NCBI GenBank assembly: GCA_027483345.1
Contig: JAIXUV010000200.1
Coordinates: 1-41,048, forward strand
DNA: 41,048 nucleotides
Direction of reading: 5' to 3'
DNA from: Verrucomicrobiales bacterium
Lineage (GTDB): Bacteria; Verrucomicrobiota; Verrucomicrobiia; Limisphaerales; UBA9464
A program made the position numbers and the translations under genes. Under the pieces are notes generated by a model, which saw nothing but the letters and a program-made list of their open reading frames with translations, was not told where the DNA came from and searched no databases. Position 1 is the first letter of the stretch; every line of letters starts with the position of its first letter. Shown here one piece after another: positions 17,103 to 25,336 of the stretch.

Positions 17103-17837
17103 TCAGCGGCTGGCCCGCGTCAGGGTGACCAGCTCGCCGAGGCGCTTGTTGTCGTTCCGGATCCGGCCCGTGAGCGTCCGGCCGAGGCTCAGCAGCAGCG
17201 GCGTCGCCAGGTCCGGATGCTTCGCGCAGAGTTCGTCGAACCGCGCCGACGAGATCCGGAGGAGCGTCGAGTCCACGTTGGCGATCACGTCGGCCGAACG
17301 CGGTCCGTCGTCGAACAGGGTGATCTCACCGAAGACGTCGCCGGGTTGGAAGGTGGCGAGCGTGGTCTCGCGTCCGGCGCTGAGCAGGCGCGCCCGCAGC
17401 TCGCCCTCGAGCACCGCGTACATCGCGTCCCCGGGGCCGCCCTGTTTCACGACCTCCTTGAACGACGTCACCTTCACGACCTCCATGAGCTGCGCGAAAC
17501 GACCCAGCTGGGTGTCGTTCATCGCGGCGAAGATCTTCACCCGACGCAACGATCCGGGCCGGATGCCCGGCACCAGTTGGGTTGCCGCGGACGGATCGGC
17601 GGAACCCGCCGTCTCCGGCTCGGAGGCGCCGAACAATGCCTGGAGCTCGGGAACGTCGCAGGCGCGGGTCCAGGCCTGGCTGGACTCGCTGAAGATCCAC
17701 GTCGAACGCAGGACGCGTTCGTCGCCCACCCAGTCGACGAGCACCGGGAGTTCGACGGGGCCGTAGACGACGTCGTCCGCGGCCCAGACGCGGAAGCCGG
17801 TGGACGGGGAGGTGGAGGGATCGTTCTCGTTGGACAT
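17103..17837 (-). CDS. GYF_2-like plus cyclic nucleotide-binding domain protein
   Basis: The ATG at 17837 gives 244 residues and lies 17 bp after the gatA stop, so it is probably in the same operon. Residues about 14-70 resemble the GYF_2 domain (DUF4339; YGPVELPVLVDWV, then STWIF, W and PELQALF). Residues about 98-215 are a cyclic nucleotide-binding domain (PF00027): KQGGPGDAMYAVLEGELRA, FQPGDVFGEITLF and the phosphate-binding cassette end DDGPRSADVIA. No helix-turn-helix or membrane segment is seen at the C-terminus, so it is neither a Crp-type regulator nor a channel. It could be a sensor or adaptor that responds to cAMP, cGMP or a dinucleotide. Ligand and output are unknown. Confidence 0.8.
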   Translation of the reverse strand: MSNENDPSTSPSTGFRVWAADDVVYGPVELPVLVDWVGDERVLRSTWIFSESSQAWTRACDVPELQALFGASEPETAGSADPSAATQLVPGIRPGSLRRVKIFAAMNDTQLGRFAQLMEVVKVTSFKEVVKQGGPGDAMYAVLEGELRARLLSAGRETTLATFQPGDVFGEITLFDDGPRSADVIANVDSTLLRISSARFDELCAKHPDLATPLLLSLGRTLTGRIRNDNKRLGELVTLTRASR

Positions 17838-17854
17838 GGGTTCGGGGAAGGGGA

Positions 17855-19321
17855 TCAGGCGAGAGGTGAGAATTCCCGGTGCCAGCCGGTGGACTGCTCG
17901 TAGGCGTGGGCGATGCGGAACAGCGTGGATTCGCCGAACGGCTTGCCGAGCAGCTGGAGGCCGATGGGCAGCTTCGGCGACGCGGTGAAACCGCACGGGA
18001 TGCTGATGCCGCAGATGCCGGCGAGGTTGCACGAGATGGTGAACACGTCGCAGAGGTACATCTGCAGCGGGTCATCCGACTTCTCGCCCACCTTGAACGC
18101 GGCAGACGGGGTCGTCGGGGTGACGATGACGTCCACCTGTTCGAAGGCCTTGAGGAAGTCGTTCCGGATCAGGGTGCGCACCTTCTGGGCGCGGATGTAA
18201 TAGGCGTCGTAGTAGCCGCTGCTGAGCACGTAGGTGCCGAGCATGATGCGCCGCTTCACCTCCGGGCCGAAGCCGTCGCCGCGGGTCCGGCTGTTCAGCT
18301 CGAACGGATCCGCGCCGTCCACCCGGGCCCCGTAGCGGATGCCGTCGAAGCGGGCGAGGTTCGCCGAGGCTTCAGCCGGCGCGATGATGTAGTAGGTCGC
18401 CGCGGCGTACTCGGTGTGGGGCAGGGAGACCTCCACGATCTCGGCCCCGAGCTTCCGCAGTTGCTCCACCGCCTGGCGGACCGAGGCGTCCACCTCGGGA
18501 TCGAGCCCGCCGATCATGTACTCCTTCGGCAGCCCGATGCGGAGGCCCTTCAGGTCCCCGCCGAAATCCGCGCGGTAGTCGACCACCGGCTCCCGCATCG
18601 AGGTCGAGTCCATCGGGTCGTGCCCGCTCAGCACCTGGGTCACCAGGGCCGCGTCGGTGACGTCCTTGGTGAACGGTCCGATCTGGTCGAGGGAACTGGC
18701 GAAGGCGGTCAGGCCGAAGCGCGAGACGCGGCCGTAGGTCGGCTTCACGCCCACGCATCCGCAGAGCGCGGCGGGCTGGCGGATGGAGCCGCCCGTGTCC
18801 GAGCCGATCGTCGCGAAGGCCTCGTGCGCGGCCACCGCCGCGGCGCAACCGCCGGACGATCCGCCCGGGATCCGCGTGGTGTCCCATGGGTTCAACGTCG
18901 TGAAGAACGCCGAGTTCTCGGTCGAACTGCCCATTGCGAACTCGTCCATGTTCAGCCGTCCGAAGACGACCGCGCCGGCCTCCTTCAGCTTGGTCACCAC
19001 GGTGGCGTCGTAGGGCGAGATGAAGTTGCCCAGGATCTTCGACGCGCAGTTGAGGGGCTGACCCTTGTGCGCCAACACGTCCTTCAGGGCGATCGGCACG
19101 CCCAGCAGCGGCTTTGCGGCGAGAGTGGCTCCGCCGCGGACCAACGCGTCGGCCGCGTCCGCCTGCGCCAAGGCGTCGGCCTCGTCGTAGCTCAGGAACG
19201 CCTTCACCTGTCCGTCCACGCGGCGGATCTGGTCCAGGCAGGCCAAGGTCGCCTCACGGGACGTGCATTCCCGCTTCTCGATGCGGGCGGTGAGCTCGGA
19301 AATGGTCAGTCGGTGCAACAT
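17855..19321 (-). CDS. gatA: Asp-tRNA(Asn)/Glu-tRNA(Gln) amidotransferase subunit A
   Basis: The ATG at 19321 gives 488 residues, the normal GatA length, and begins [18 protein letters not shown] as in the family. The amidase signature is complete: Lys80 ([11 protein letters not shown]), cis-Ser155 ([14 protein letters not shown]) and nucleophile Ser179 ([13 protein letters not shown]), one residue off the S. aureus numbering. It releases ammonia from glutamine for the GatB-catalysed conversion of misacylated Glu-tRNA(Gln) or Asp-tRNA(Asn). gatC and gatB are not beside it: the upstream side is a divergent DUF1549 gene and the downstream neighbour is the cyclic-nucleotide protein. The partners are therefore elsewhere in the genome. 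No Shine-Dalgarno is visible before the ATG. Confidence 0.95.
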   Translation of the reverse strand: MLHRLTISELTARIEKRECTSREATLACLDQIRRVDGQVKAFLSYDEADALAQADAADALVRGGATLAAKPLLGVPIALKDVLAHKGQPLNCASKILGNFISPYDATVVTKLKEAGAVVFGRLNMDEFAMGSSTENSAFFTTLNPWDTTRIPGGSSGGCAAAVAAHEAFATIGSDTGGSIRQPAALCGCVGVKPTYGRVSRFGLTAFASSLDQIGPFTKDVTDAALVTQVLSGHDPMDSTSMREPVVDYRADFGGDLKGLRIGLPKEYMIGGLDPEVDASVRQAVEQLRKLGAEIVEVSLPHTEYAAATYYIIAPAEASANLARFDGIRYGARVDGADPFELNSRTRGDGFGPEVKRRIMLGTYVLSSGYYDAYYIRAQKVRTLIRNDFLKAFEQVDVIVTPTTPSAAFKVGEKSDDPLQMYLCDVFTISCNLAGICGISIPCGFTASPKLPIGLQLLGKPFGESTLFRIAHAYEQSTGWHREFSPLA

Positions 19322-19454
19322 CGCAGGGCGGGAATGGAACAGCGAAACCGTCGTCCGGGCGAAGTGTTTTTCCAAGGACCCTTCCACGCCCTTCGGTCCT
19401 TCTCATTGGCGGTTGCCCAGCCGGTCTCCCGGACGGATCCTGCCCCGGTTCCCA

Positions 19455-21728
19455 ATGCATCCGGCTCGCAACCCATGGCTTCTCCGCCTCGCCATCTCGA
19501 TGGCGTGGTTTGGCGCGGTCTTGGGCTTCGGCGCAGAGCCGGCGTTGGAACGGCGGATTGGGGACGCCTGGAGCGATTCCTCCAATCCCACCGTCCGGAT
19601 CTTCGGCGGCACCCGGCTAGACCTCTGGTCGCTGCGCCCGGTTTCCACGAATCCGCCTCCGGGTCATCCTGTCGCCGGTGAGCGCAATCCCATCGACCGA
19701 TTCATCCGTGAGCGCCTCGCCAGTTCGGGGCTGGAACCTTCCCCAGAAGCCGGACGCCGCACCCTTCTACGCCGGCTCAGCCTCGACCTGACCGGTCTGC
19801 CGCCCACACCCGCGGAGATGGAGGCGTTCCTCGCCGATACGTCCGAGGACGCCTACCAACGTCAGGTGGAACGGCTGCTGGCCTCCCCACGCCACGGGGA
19901 ACATCAGGCGAGGCTGTGGTTGGACGTGGTGCGGTACAGCGACAGCAACGGCTTCGACTGGGATGAGTTCCGTCCGCGTGCGTGGCGGTTCCGCGACTAC
20001 GTGGTCCGAAGCTTCAACCGCGACCTGCCGTTCGGCCGCTTCATCCGCGAGCAGCTGGCCGGCGACGAACTGGTGGAGGGACTTCCGTCGAACGCCGACG
20101 AACAGGATGCCTGGATCGCCACGGGTTACCTCCGCATGGGACCGCACGACAACGCGGCGTCCCTCTTCAACGAACAGGATCGGAGCCGGGCCGAACTGAT
20201 GGCGGACCTGGTCGAGACCACCGGCAGCGCCTTCCTGGGGCTGACCTTCTCGTGCTGCCGCTGCCACGACCACAAGTTCGACCCGCTCTCCCAGGCCGAC
20301 CACTACCGCATGCGGGCCTTCTTCGAAGGGGTCCGCTTCGCCGATGACCGTCCCTTGGACCTCGAGCCGGCGCACCGTCGGATCGAGCAGGAGCAACAGG
20401 AGATCGACCGCCGCATCGACGATCTGGAACGCCAACGCAATGGCGTCATGGAACCCGTTCGCCAACGCCTCGTCGCAGCGAGTCTCCGGAAGCTTCCGGC
20501 CGAGGAGCAGGCGGAGTGGCAACGCTGGAAGACCGACCCGAAGTCGGTGCCCAAGGAACGAGCCGAGGCGTTGCGCAAACGGATCGAGCCCGGCGACAAG
20601 GCATTGAGGTCGGGCTTGGAGCCCTGGGCCGTCGCCTTGGTGGATTCGATCGACGCCCGCATCCGCTCACTGCGCACGGTTCGTCCCGTGCCGGAATCGG
20701 GCCTCCTGATGACCGACGCGCCCGAGCAACCGCGCGTGACACGCATTCTGTTCCAGGGAAACCACCGATCGGAGCGGGAGCCAGTCGCACCCGGATTCAT
20801 CTCCGCCTTGGATCCGAACCCGGCTCCGGCCAGCCGTCCGAGCAATCCGAAGACACTGGGACGTCGGCTCGCGCTCGCAGACTGGATCGCCTCACCGACG
20901 AACCCGCTCACCGCCCGCGTGTTCGTGAACCGGATCTGGCAGCAGCATTTCGGTACGGGACTGGTCGCCTCCGCCAACGACTTCGGCCTCGCCGGCACGC
21001 GACCCAGCCATCCGGAATTGCTCGACTGGTTGGCCTCGGAGTTCGTGAGGTCCGGCGGTTCCGCGAAGGCCCTGCACCGGTTGATCGTGAACAGCGCGAC
21101 CTATCGTCAGTCCTCGCGCGTCCGCCCCGAGGAAACCCGTATCGATCCCGGCAACCGGCTGCTTTCTCGTTGGAACCCGCGGAGGCTTTCGGCGGAGCAG
21201 CTGAGGGACTCCATCCTCGCCGTCTCCGGTCAACTCCGGACCACTCCGGGCGGACCACCGGTGTGGCCCGAACTGCCGGCGGAGATCCTCCAGGCCAATC
21301 CCGCCTTCCTCGACGACAACGAGACCCGGACCAAGGGCTGGTATCCGTCGCCGAAGTCGGAGCAGGGAGTGCGGAGCCTGTTCCTCGTCCAGAAGCGGAC
21401 GGTCCGCGTGCCGTTCCTCGAGACCTTCGATCTCCCGGAGAATTCGACCTCCTGCGCCCGCCGCGACGAGTCGACTGTCGCTCCCCAAGCGCTGACGCTG
21501 CTGAACTCGCCGTTCATCCAGGAAGCGTCGAAGGCCTTGGCGGCCTCGGTGTCTGAGACGGTTCCTGGAACGGAGGAAGCCCGGGTTCGGGAACTTTTCC
21601 GGCGGACGCTATTGAGACAACCGGACAGTACGGAGCTGTTGGCTGCGCTGCGCTTGGCGAAGAATCGCAGCGAAGCGGAACTGGCCCGGGCGCTGTTGAA
21701 CCTCAATGAGTTCGTCTACATCGACTGA
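19455..21728 (+). CDS. DUF1549/DUF1553 domain protein
   Basis: The frame runs back into gatA, but the ATG at 19455 starts a signal-like N-terminus (MHPARNPWLLRLAISMAWFGAVLGFGAEP) and gives 757 residues. Residues about 80-300 match PF07583 (DUF1549): IDRFIRERLASSGLEPSPEA, RRLSLDLTGLPPTPAE and a CxxCH in SCCRCHDHKFDPLS (Cys267, Cys270, His271). Residues about 490-740 match PF07587 (DUF1553): NPLTARVFVNRIWQQHFG, GLASANDFG-like spacing, FDLPENSTSCARRDESTVAPQALTLLNS. The family is hugely expanded in Planctomycetes and Verrucomicrobia. The DUF1501 partner usually found beside it is missing here, and so is the frequent N-terminal PSCyt1 cytochrome domain. The CxxCH could bind haem c, but that is not shown. 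Function of the family is unclear. Confidence 0.9.
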   Translation: MHPARNPWLLRLAISMAWFGAVLGFGAEPALERRIGDAWSDSSNPTVRIFGGTRLDLWSLRPVSTNPPPGHPVAGERNPIDRFIRERLASSGLEPSPEAGRRTLLRRLSLDLTGLPPTPAEMEAFLADTSEDAYQRQVERLLASPRHGEHQARLWLDVVRYSDSNGFDWDEFRPRAWRFRDYVVRSFNRDLPFGRFIREQLAGDELVEGLPSNADEQDAWIATGYLRMGPHDNAASLFNEQDRSRAELMADLVETTGSAFLGLTFSCCRCHDHKFDPLSQADHYRMRAFFEGVRFADDRPLDLEPAHRRIEQEQQEIDRRIDDLERQRNGVMEPVRQRLVAASLRKLPAEEQAEWQRWKTDPKSVPKERAEALRKRIEPGDKALRSGLEPWAVALVDSIDARIRSLRTVRPVPESGLLMTDAPEQPRVTRILFQGNHRSEREPVAPGFISALDPNPAPASRPSNPKTLGRRLALADWIASPTNPLTARVFVNRIWQQHFGTGLVASANDFGLAGTRPSHPELLDWLASEFVRSGGSAKALHRLIVNSATYRQSSRVRPEETRIDPGNRLLSRWNPRRLSAEQLRDSILAVSGQLRTTPGGPPVWPELPAEILQANPAFLDDNETRTKGWYPSPKSEQGVRSLFLVQKRTVRVPFLETFDLPENSTSCARRDESTVAPQALTLLNSPFIQEASKALAASVSETVPGTEEARVRELFRRTLLRQPDSTELLAALRLAKNRSEAELARALLNLNEFVYID

Positions 21729-22056
21729 GATCGGGATTTGTCTTTCGTCCGTGGTCCGATGATCGGAGGTGTGGCGAAGAAGGAGGTCCACGACCCCGGA
21801 ATGCGCGCGAGCGTCATGGAGTGCCCGAGTCCGCTCGCGCATTCTTTGGAGTCACGGATTTGCACGGAAAGCCACGGATGGGCGAGCCAGGTCGGGATTC
21901 CCACCCAAAGCCATTCGCGATGGGGCGGCGCGCCGAAGCTGGGTTCGAGACTCGGATCCGGAAACCCACATGATGAGGCGTAAGGCTTCGGCCGGGAAAC
22001 ACTCATCCCACCTGGCGCCGTCTGCGGCGAGCTCCGTTCCTTCCTGAAGTGGTGCC
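21729..22056. other. Non-coding spacer with repeat-like text
   Basis: No convincing gene lies between the DUF1549 protein and the amidohydrolase. Around 21850-21885 there is CACGGATTTGCACGGAAAGCCACGGA, an irregular CACGGA repetition of the kind found in other gaps of this window. Short frames here overlap on both strands and have no domain. Confidence 0.4.
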
Positions 22057-22154
22057 AAGGCGCAGCGCTTTTCCTGATTGTAACCGCAGCGTGCTGCGAA
22101 CCTTTGAGACATCCCTGAACCTTGGCCGAAGGCCGTTGGGCGCCGCTGCGCCTT
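22057..22154. repeat. 98-bp element bounded by an 11-bp inverted repeat
   Basis: AAGGCGCAGCG (22057-22067) and its perfect inverse CGCTGCGCCTT (22144-22154) bound 76 bases. These contain a second small palindrome (GCAGC-GT-GCTGC) and GGCC-GAA-GGCC. The element ends 22 bp before the amidohydrolase ATG. It could be a structured 5' leader or a small dispersed repeat; no ligand-binding class is recognised. Confidence 0.5.
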
Positions 22155-22176
22155 CACGGATCCCTCTCCGGCAAAC

Positions 22177-23934
22177 ATGGACACCCTCACTCCCGAATCC
22201 GGCACTGCCGCTCCTTCAACGGGCTTCCGATTCCGACTCCTCGGTCGGTGGTGTCCGTCCTTGTTCGTCGCCTTCGGTCTTGGAGCCGGGACGCCGGCCT
22301 TCGGGGCCGAGGCACCCGATCTGATCGTCCACAACGCAGTCGTCCTCACCGTCGATCCGGCTCGGCCGACAGCCAGTGCGTTCAGTGTTCGTCGGGGACG
22401 TTTCACCCAAGTCGGTTCGGACGCCGAGGTGTTGAAGGATCGTGGAGCCACGACCCGCGTGCTGGATTTGGAAGGGCGAACCGTGGTTCCGGGCTTCAAC
22501 GACTCCCATCTGCATCCGCGACCCGAGTTCCCGGAGGATTCCATCCATGGCGAAGTCGATCTGGATCCGGAGCGGGTGCCTGATCGGGACCGGCTTCTGG
22601 CGGTCCTGAGATCCAAGGCGACCGCGACGCCGGCCGGTTCGTGGATCCGGGGATTCAACTACCAGGACACCCGGTTGGGAGGGCATCCGACCCGGGAACT
22701 GCTGGATCGGGTCTCCACCAACCATCCCATCCTGCTGCGGCACTCCAGCGGGCATGTTTGGGCCGTGAACAGCGTCGTGCTGAAGGCGGCCCGCATCAGC
22801 CGGCAGACACCGGATCCGAAGGGGGGCGCCTTCGGACGGAACGGGGAAGGGGAGCCGGATGGGGTCCTCCGCGAACCTCCGGCCCTTCGACTCGTCGAGG
22901 CGGCCGGACCGAAGACGACGGAACCCTCTTGGGAGGAGTTGGTGGAGGCCTATGGCCGTTGTTTCGATCGGTTCCTCGCCGAAGGGATCACCAGCGTACA
23001 GGACGCGGCCGGAACGCCGAAGGCACTACGGGTCTATCAGGAGCTTTCCCGACGCGGACGCGGTTGCCGTATCGGAGTGCTGATGCAGGCCTCCTACCTC
23101 GATGTCGTCGAGGCGGCGGGCATGGAATCCGGGTTCGGCGACGAATGGGTGCGGCTCGGAGGGATCAAGATCGTCCACGGCAACTCATTGTCCGGCCGGA
23201 CCTGTTGGGTTTCGGAACCCTACGACCGCGTGAACCCGGCCACGGGCTTCCGCGACGACTACGGTATCCCGCCAGCCCGAACCCAGGAGGAATTGGACGC
23301 CTTGGTGCTCCGGGTCCACAAGGCGGGCCTCCAACCGGCGATCCATGCAAATGGGGATCGGGAAATCGCCATGGTCCTGGATGCGTTCGAAAGCGCGCTG
23401 CAGAAGCATCCGAAGGCCGATCCGCGATTCCGGATCGAGCATGCCAGCATCTGTCCCGGGCCCCTCCTGAGACGGGCGAAGGACCTTGGGGTGGTGCTGG
23501 CCCTCCATTCCTACGTCTACGAACACGGCGACAAGATGGAGGAGTATGGATCCCGGCGTTGGGAGTACATGCATCCGAACCGCAGCGCCGAGGAACTCGG
23601 CATCGTGGTGTCCGGCAATTCGGATTGGCCGGTGAGCGCCTGCAAGCCGATGCGGCGCGTGCAAAGCCTGGTGACACGCACCAGCGTGGGCGGCCGGGTG
23701 TACGGGGCATCCCAGAAGATCCCGGTCGAGACCGCGCTGCGCGAATACACCTGGGGTTCCGCGTTCGCCGAGAGGATGGAGGCGTTAAAGGGGACCATCA
23801 CGGAAGGCCGTGTCGCCGACTTCGTGGTTCTGTCGAGGGATCCGAGGACGTCCGAGCCCCTGCGGATCGCTGAGATCCAGGTCGAGTCCACCTACGTGGG
23901 AGGATCTCAGCGATACCCGGCCACGCGACGGTGA
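22177..23934 (+). CDS. Exported amidohydrolase family protein (YtcJ-like)
   Basis: This 585-residue protein starts at an ATG. A hydrophobic segment around residues 27-44 (PSLFVAFGLGAGTPAFGA) suggests export. The composite barrel matches Amidohydro_3 (PF07969): LIVHNAVVLTVD, the metal-binding PGFNDSHLHP (His111, His113), WIRGFNYQDT, GITSVQDAAG, IHANGDREIAMVLDAFE, RIEHASICP, GNSDWPVS and, at the end, the typical ITEGRVADFVVLSRDPR strand. The family hydrolyses amide bonds in N-acyl or cyclic amides with a bound zinc. The substrate cannot be told. The gene precedes tpiA by 160 bp and follows a 98-bp inverted-repeat element. No Shine-Dalgarno is visible. Confidence 0.9.
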   Translation: MDTLTPESGTAAPSTGFRFRLLGRWCPSLFVAFGLGAGTPAFGAEAPDLIVHNAVVLTVDPARPTASAFSVRRGRFTQVGSDAEVLKDRGATTRVLDLEGRTVVPGFNDSHLHPRPEFPEDSIHGEVDLDPERVPDRDRLLAVLRSKATATPAGSWIRGFNYQDTRLGGHPTRELLDRVSTNHPILLRHSSGHVWAVNSVVLKAARISRQTPDPKGGAFGRNGEGEPDGVLREPPALRLVEAAGPKTTEPSWEELVEAYGRCFDRFLAEGITSVQDAAGTPKALRVYQELSRRGRGCRIGVLMQASYLDVVEAAGMESGFGDEWVRLGGIKIVHGNSLSGRTCWVSEPYDRVNPATGFRDDYGIPPARTQEELDALVLRVHKAGLQPAIHANGDREIAMVLDAFESALQKHPKADPRFRIEHASICPGPLLRRAKDLGVVLALHSYVYEHGDKMEEYGSRRWEYMHPNRSAEELGIVVSGNSDWPVSACKPMRRVQSLVTRTSVGGRVYGASQKIPVETALREYTWGSAFAERMEALKGTITEGRVADFVVLSRDPRTSEPLRIAEIQVESTYVGGSQRYPATRR

Positions 23935-24094
23935 AGTCCCTGCCGACGGTGGCGCGGGCGGTCCGCTCCGGGCGTTCGTTGGCATCTCCAACTGCGGATC
24001 GGGAGGCCGCCGGGCCATGCCGGCCGCTCCAAAATCGACTGCAAAACCCCTTTACGCACTGTCGGCAGCGAATAACCTGCTGGGCCTGTTTCGC

Positions 24095-24859
24095 ATGGAC
24101 AAAGCACGTCGTCTCATCATCGCCGGCAACTGGAAGAGCAACAAGACCAACACCGAGGCCGTGGCCTTGGTGACGGATCTCATCCGGGATCTCTCGACCG
24201 TGAAGGAAGTGGACGTGGTGGTGTGCCCTGCGTTCACCGCCATCTCGGACGTATCGCGTCTCGTTCTCGAATCCAACATCCGGTTGGGCGCCCAGAACCT
24301 GAGCGACGCCGGCTACGGCGCCTTCACCGGCGAGATCGCCCCGGGAATGCTCCGGGAACTCTCGGTCCGCTATGTCGTCCTCGGCCACAGCGAGCGTCGC
24401 CAGTACCAGAACGAATCCGATGCCCTGGTGGCCAAGAAGGCGGCCAACGCGCATGCGAACAACCTCATCCCGATCGTCTGTGTGGGTGAGACGTTGGCCG
24501 AGCGCGAAGCCGGGATCACCGAGCGGGTCGTCGAGACCCAGGTGCGCGGCAGCCTGGCCGGGCTCACCGCGGAGCAGGTGGAGGCGACGGTGTTGGCCTA
24601 CGAGCCGGTCTGGGCCATCGGCACCGGCAAGACCGCGTCCAGCGCGCAGGCGCAGGAGGTCCACGCGTTCATCCGCAAGGTGCTCGCCTCGATGCATGGC
24701 GAGGCCGTGGCCAAGCGCGTGCGCATCCAGTACGGCGGCAGCGTGAAGGGCTCGAACGCCCGGGAACTGCTGGGCCAGCCCGACATCGACGGCGCCCTCG
24801 TCGGCGGCGCCTCCCTCGAGGCCAAGAACTTCGTCGAGATCATCCGCAACGCCATCTGA
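24095..24859 (+). CDS. tpiA: Triosephosphate isomerase
   Basis: The frame is open upstream, but ATG at 24095 gives 254 residues, the normal length, and starts MDKARRLIIAGNWKSNKT. Catalytic residues are all present: Asn12 and Lys14 (GNWKSN), His98 (LGHSERR) and Glu170 (AYEPVWAIGTGKTA), plus the phosphate loops YGGSVKGSNA and GALVGGASLEAKNF. The enzyme interconverts dihydroxyacetone phosphate and glyceraldehyde 3-phosphate in glycolysis and gluconeogenesis. secG follows 65 bp later, the classical tpiA-secG pairing of many bacteria. There is no Shine-Dalgarno before the ATG. Confidence 0.97.
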   Translation: MDKARRLIIAGNWKSNKTNTEAVALVTDLIRDLSTVKEVDVVVCPAFTAISDVSRLVLESNIRLGAQNLSDAGYGAFTGEIAPGMLRELSVRYVVLGHSERRQYQNESDALVAKKAANAHANNLIPIVCVGETLAEREAGITERVVETQVRGSLAGLTAEQVEATVLAYEPVWAIGTGKTASSAQAQEVHAFIRKVLASMHGEAVAKRVRIQYGGSVKGSNARELLGQPDIDGALVGGASLEAKNFVEIIRNAI

Positions 24860-24893
24860 GGCGTCTTCCGGCCACCTCGCATCCGGCAAACCG

Positions 24894-24920
24894 CCAATCC
24901 TTTCGAACCAATCCTTTCGA
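24894..24920 (+). repeat. Tandem 13-bp repeat just before secG
   Basis: CCAATCCTTTCGA occurs twice, at 24894-24906 and 24908-24920, separated by one base. The second copy ends 4 bases before the secG ATG, so the duplication covers the place where a ribosome binding site would be. No Shine-Dalgarno is present in either copy. Confidence 0.75.
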
Positions 24921-24924
24921 CATT

Positions 24925-25329
24925 ATGGGAATCGTCATCGGTCTACTGAGCTTCGTCCTCGTCATCACCTGCCTCCTGCTCGCGCTGCTTGTCCTGATCC
25001 AGCTTCCGAAGAAGGAGGCCGGGTTCGGCATGGCCTTCGGAGCGGGCGCTGTGGACACCCTTCTGGGTGCCGGCGGCGGCAACGCCCTGACCAAGATCAC
25101 CAAGTGGGTGGGTGGGATCTTCCTGGGTCTGTGCATCCTCCTGTCGTTCCTGAACAGCCGGGCCAACAGCGCCGCGGCTGGAACCAAGAGCGTGCGCGAC
25201 GCCGCGGCCAAGGCGGCCGCCGCCACGCCGGCGGCGCCGGTGACGCTCGGCGCGGGCGCCTCGAACACGGCCGCCCCGGCGCTGACCCTGCCCGCCACTC
25301 CCGCCACCAACCTCCCGGCGGCCAAGTGA
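24925..25329 (+). CDS. secG: Preprotein translocase subunit SecG
   Basis: This 134-residue protein has the SecG fold: a first membrane helix (IGLLSFVLVITCLLLALLVLIQLP), the conserved cytoplasmic loop KKEAGFGMAFGAGAVDTLLGAGGGNALTK, and a second helix (GIFLGLCILLSFLNS). SecG assists SecYE during protein export. The last 50 residues are an Ala/Pro/Thr-rich tail (from about residue 82), longer than in E. coli but common in other phyla. It lies behind tpiA and is followed by a strong terminator. That terminator sits beyond a GTG from which oppA may be translated. Confidence 0.93.
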   Translation: MGIVIGLLSFVLVITCLLLALLVLIQLPKKEAGFGMAFGAGAVDTLLGAGGGNALTKITKWVGGIFLGLCILLSFLNSRANSAAAGTKSVRDAAAKAAAATPAAPVTLGAGASNTAAPALTLPATPATNLPAAK

Positions 25330-25336
25330 CGGTCCG

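Noticed and set aside
21852-22658. Minus-strand 268-codon frame over the gap and amidohydrolase start
   Set aside because: Composition (Arg, Ser, Pro, Gly) is that of a shadow frame, and the amidohydrolase on the plus strand is clear.
24051-24078. Candidate promoter TTTACG-N16-TAACCT before tpiA
   Set aside because: Only four of six and three of six consensus positions match, so it is not better than chance in a search of this size.
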